Source: Planctomycetaceae bacterium (GTDB lineage Bacteria; Planctomycetota; Planctomycetia; Planctomycetales; Planctomycetaceae). Taken from it: a DNA stretch of 64,000 nucleotides. Location: NCBI GenBank assembly GCA_041398825.1, contig JAWKTX010000007.1:310001-374000 (forward strand), in the 5' to 3' direction. Shown here in pieces: positions 62,929 to 64,000 of the stretch (positions are counted from its first letter, which is position 1; each line of letters opens with the position of its first letter). The notes beneath the pieces were generated by a model, which saw nothing but the letters and a program-made list of their open reading frames with translations, searched no databases and was not told the DNA's origin. A program made the translations under genes and the position numbers.

Positions 62929-64000
62929 GGATTGTCTGCAAACCGTCTTTCCGGAATTTTCAGAATACCTGTGCATTGCAGCAACCAGCCGGTTGGCCGC
63001 CCGAGAAAGCCGGCCGCATTGCGGGCGTTGGATTCTTCAAGCTGGATGATCATCAGTACGGGCGACGAAGCCTCTTCGAATGTTGCGGTTGTCATGTCCT
63101 CTGTGTCCAGCCGCCAGCGCAGTTCACCAGTGGTTCGATCAAATGCAAACAACGCATCGCCCAGTGGAGTCGAACGCATCCCCACTCGTTGCATCGGGTC
63201 CACGCGACGTTTGGGGCCGATAATCGTCAGATAAACATTCAGTAAATCTGCGCGGGCAAACAGTCCTGGTCGTGGAGTCAATGAACTTCGGATCGCATTG
63301 TCAGTTCCTCCGGATTCCGCATTTCTCAGTTCTTCCGGTAGATCAAATGTGGAAACCTGACCATTCGAGAGGTCAATCAGGCTGAACTTCAATGGTGAAT
63401 ACGCCAGTAAAGTGTCTGCGTCGAGGACCTGAAAACTTGTGACGTCGGGCAGTTCGATCCGGCGGCTTACAAAGCCATTGGCTGGATTGATCCATTCCAT
63501 CACTCGCGGGTTCTTCTTCACCCGCTCTGGTCTCAGCACAATCAGGTCTCGTCCTGCGGCCGTCAGGCTGGAGATGGCATCATCTGACGTCAGGGGGCTT
63601 CCTTCGATCAGGGTGCCATCAGAAAGCCTGCGGCATTCCACCACGCGCGTTCTTGTATTCAGAAGAACCACTGCTTCCGAAGTTGCGGTTGCGTAATACT
63701 CTTTCATGGCTCCCCGAAGTGCCCAGCGCGTCGTGCCGGTGCTGAGATCAATGATCTCAATCCGGCCTTCATCCTGAAGACAGATAAAGCGATCGGAGCC
63801 ACCGCAGATGGTGATCGAGCCGGCTGACGTGATGCCCAGAACAGACCGCTGATAGATGGTAATGTCCACGAAAGGCATCGCGGCCGGCTCCCGACCGTAG
63901 CGAAGATCACTGGTGCTTCGCGACCACAGCGGTCGTCGGCTGATTGCAGATACCGCAGACACCGTTCGCAACGAATGTCCAAGCACGACAGTTCCATAAC
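62925..64000 (-). CDS. PQQ-like beta-propeller protein, N-terminus beyond window
   Basis: The frame runs from TGA at 62925 to the window end without a stop, so the 5' part is missing; a GTG at 63986 is only the first internal start. The visible 358 residues are strand-rich, with propeller-type phrases STGTTRWALRG, LFAFDRTTGELRWRLDTED and VLLNTRTRVVECRRLSDGTL. Such repeats (PQQ/YWTD-like) occur in secreted or periplasmic proteins and in the C-terminal sensor parts of planctomycete kinases. It is coupled to the 42-residue gene. The full size and any N-terminal domain cannot be judged here. Confidence 0.75.
   Translation of the reverse strand, partial: YGTVVLGHSLRTVSAVSAISRRPLWSRSTSDLRYGREPAAMPFVDITIYQRSVLGITSAGSITICGGSDRFICLQDEGRIEIIDLSTGTTRWALRGAMKEYYATATSEAVVLLNTRTRVVECRRLSDGTLIEGSPLTSDDAISSLTAAGRDLIVLRPERVKKNPRVMEWINPANGFVSRRIELPDVTSFQVLDADTLLAYSPLKFSLIDLSNGQVSTFDLPEELRNAESGGTDNAIRSSLTPRPGLFARADLLNVYLTIIGPKRRVDPMQRVGMRSTPLGDALFAFDRTTGELRWRLDTEDMTTATFEEASSPVLMIIQLEESNARNAAGFLGRPTGWLLQCTGILKIPERRFADNP

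Overview
The window reads as a chromosomal segment of a planctomycete (Planctomycetota, probably Planctomycetaceae-like). This is inferred from gene content, not from a marker gene. The signs are two giant (>3000 residue) surface or secreted proteins with the N-terminal Leu-Glu/x-Arg-x-Leu-Leu-Ser-Ala/Ser motif typical of planctomycete giant proteins, two large transmembrane Ser/Thr kinases with long C-terminal sensor regions that sit beside ECF-type sigma factors, MoxR/DUF58/VWA (Bat-like) clusters, and a Tad/Flp pilus locus carrying the short form of the pilin. No rRNA, tRNA, CRISPR array, transposase or prophage gene was seen.

Layout. 1-2509: 3' truncated uvrB (minus) and nadD (plus). 2522-6694: a perfect hairpin at a convergent junction, then a WD40-tailed receptor kinase whose start overlaps an ECF sigma gene. 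7144-16836: a giant protein built of repeat modules, six CARDB-like domains, an RTX-type Ca-binding stretch and a type-I-secretion-like C-terminus. 17003-21097: a tightly coupled MoxR - DUF58 - BatD-like - VWA operon (minus). 21458-25744: an unknown secreted protein and RecQ (plus). 25782-31957: a second Bat-like pair, a DUF4175-like protein with an 18-unit pentapeptide repeat and a BatA-type VWA protein. 32218-38459: the Tad/Flp locus (cpaE, cpaC, cpaB, cpaA, a tiny membrane ORF and two pilin genes encoding the same protein). 38655-41670: two polytopic glycosyltransferase-like proteins. 42151-47090: a secreted repeat protein, comB, moaC, a polyprenyl diphosphate synthase and a DUF2293 protein (all plus). 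47330-51641: a kinase with FGE-like, VHL-beta-like and beta-trefoil-like domains, divergent from an ECF sigma gene that has no ordinary start codon in its conserved region. 51892-60897: a second giant protein with PMP-like repeats, a coiled coil, dockerin-like loops, a cohesin-like domain and seven Fn3-like repeats. 60927-64000: phhB, deoA, a 42-residue gene coupled by ATGA to a PQQ-propeller protein that runs off the window.

How the parts may work together (inference). The two kinase/ECF pairs look like envelope-signal-to-transcription modules. MoxR/VWA proteins probably act as envelope chaperone systems. The Tad pilus and the giant proteins supply surface structures. The metabolic genes (nadD, moaC, polyprenyl synthase, phhB, deoA, comB) are ordinary housekeeping or cofactor functions scattered singly. 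The most unusual items are the VHL-beta-like domain in a bacterial receptor kinase, the twin pilin genes with matching promoter and leader elements, dockerin-like and cohesin-like segments in one polypeptide, and two small genes that standard gene callers are likely to miss.
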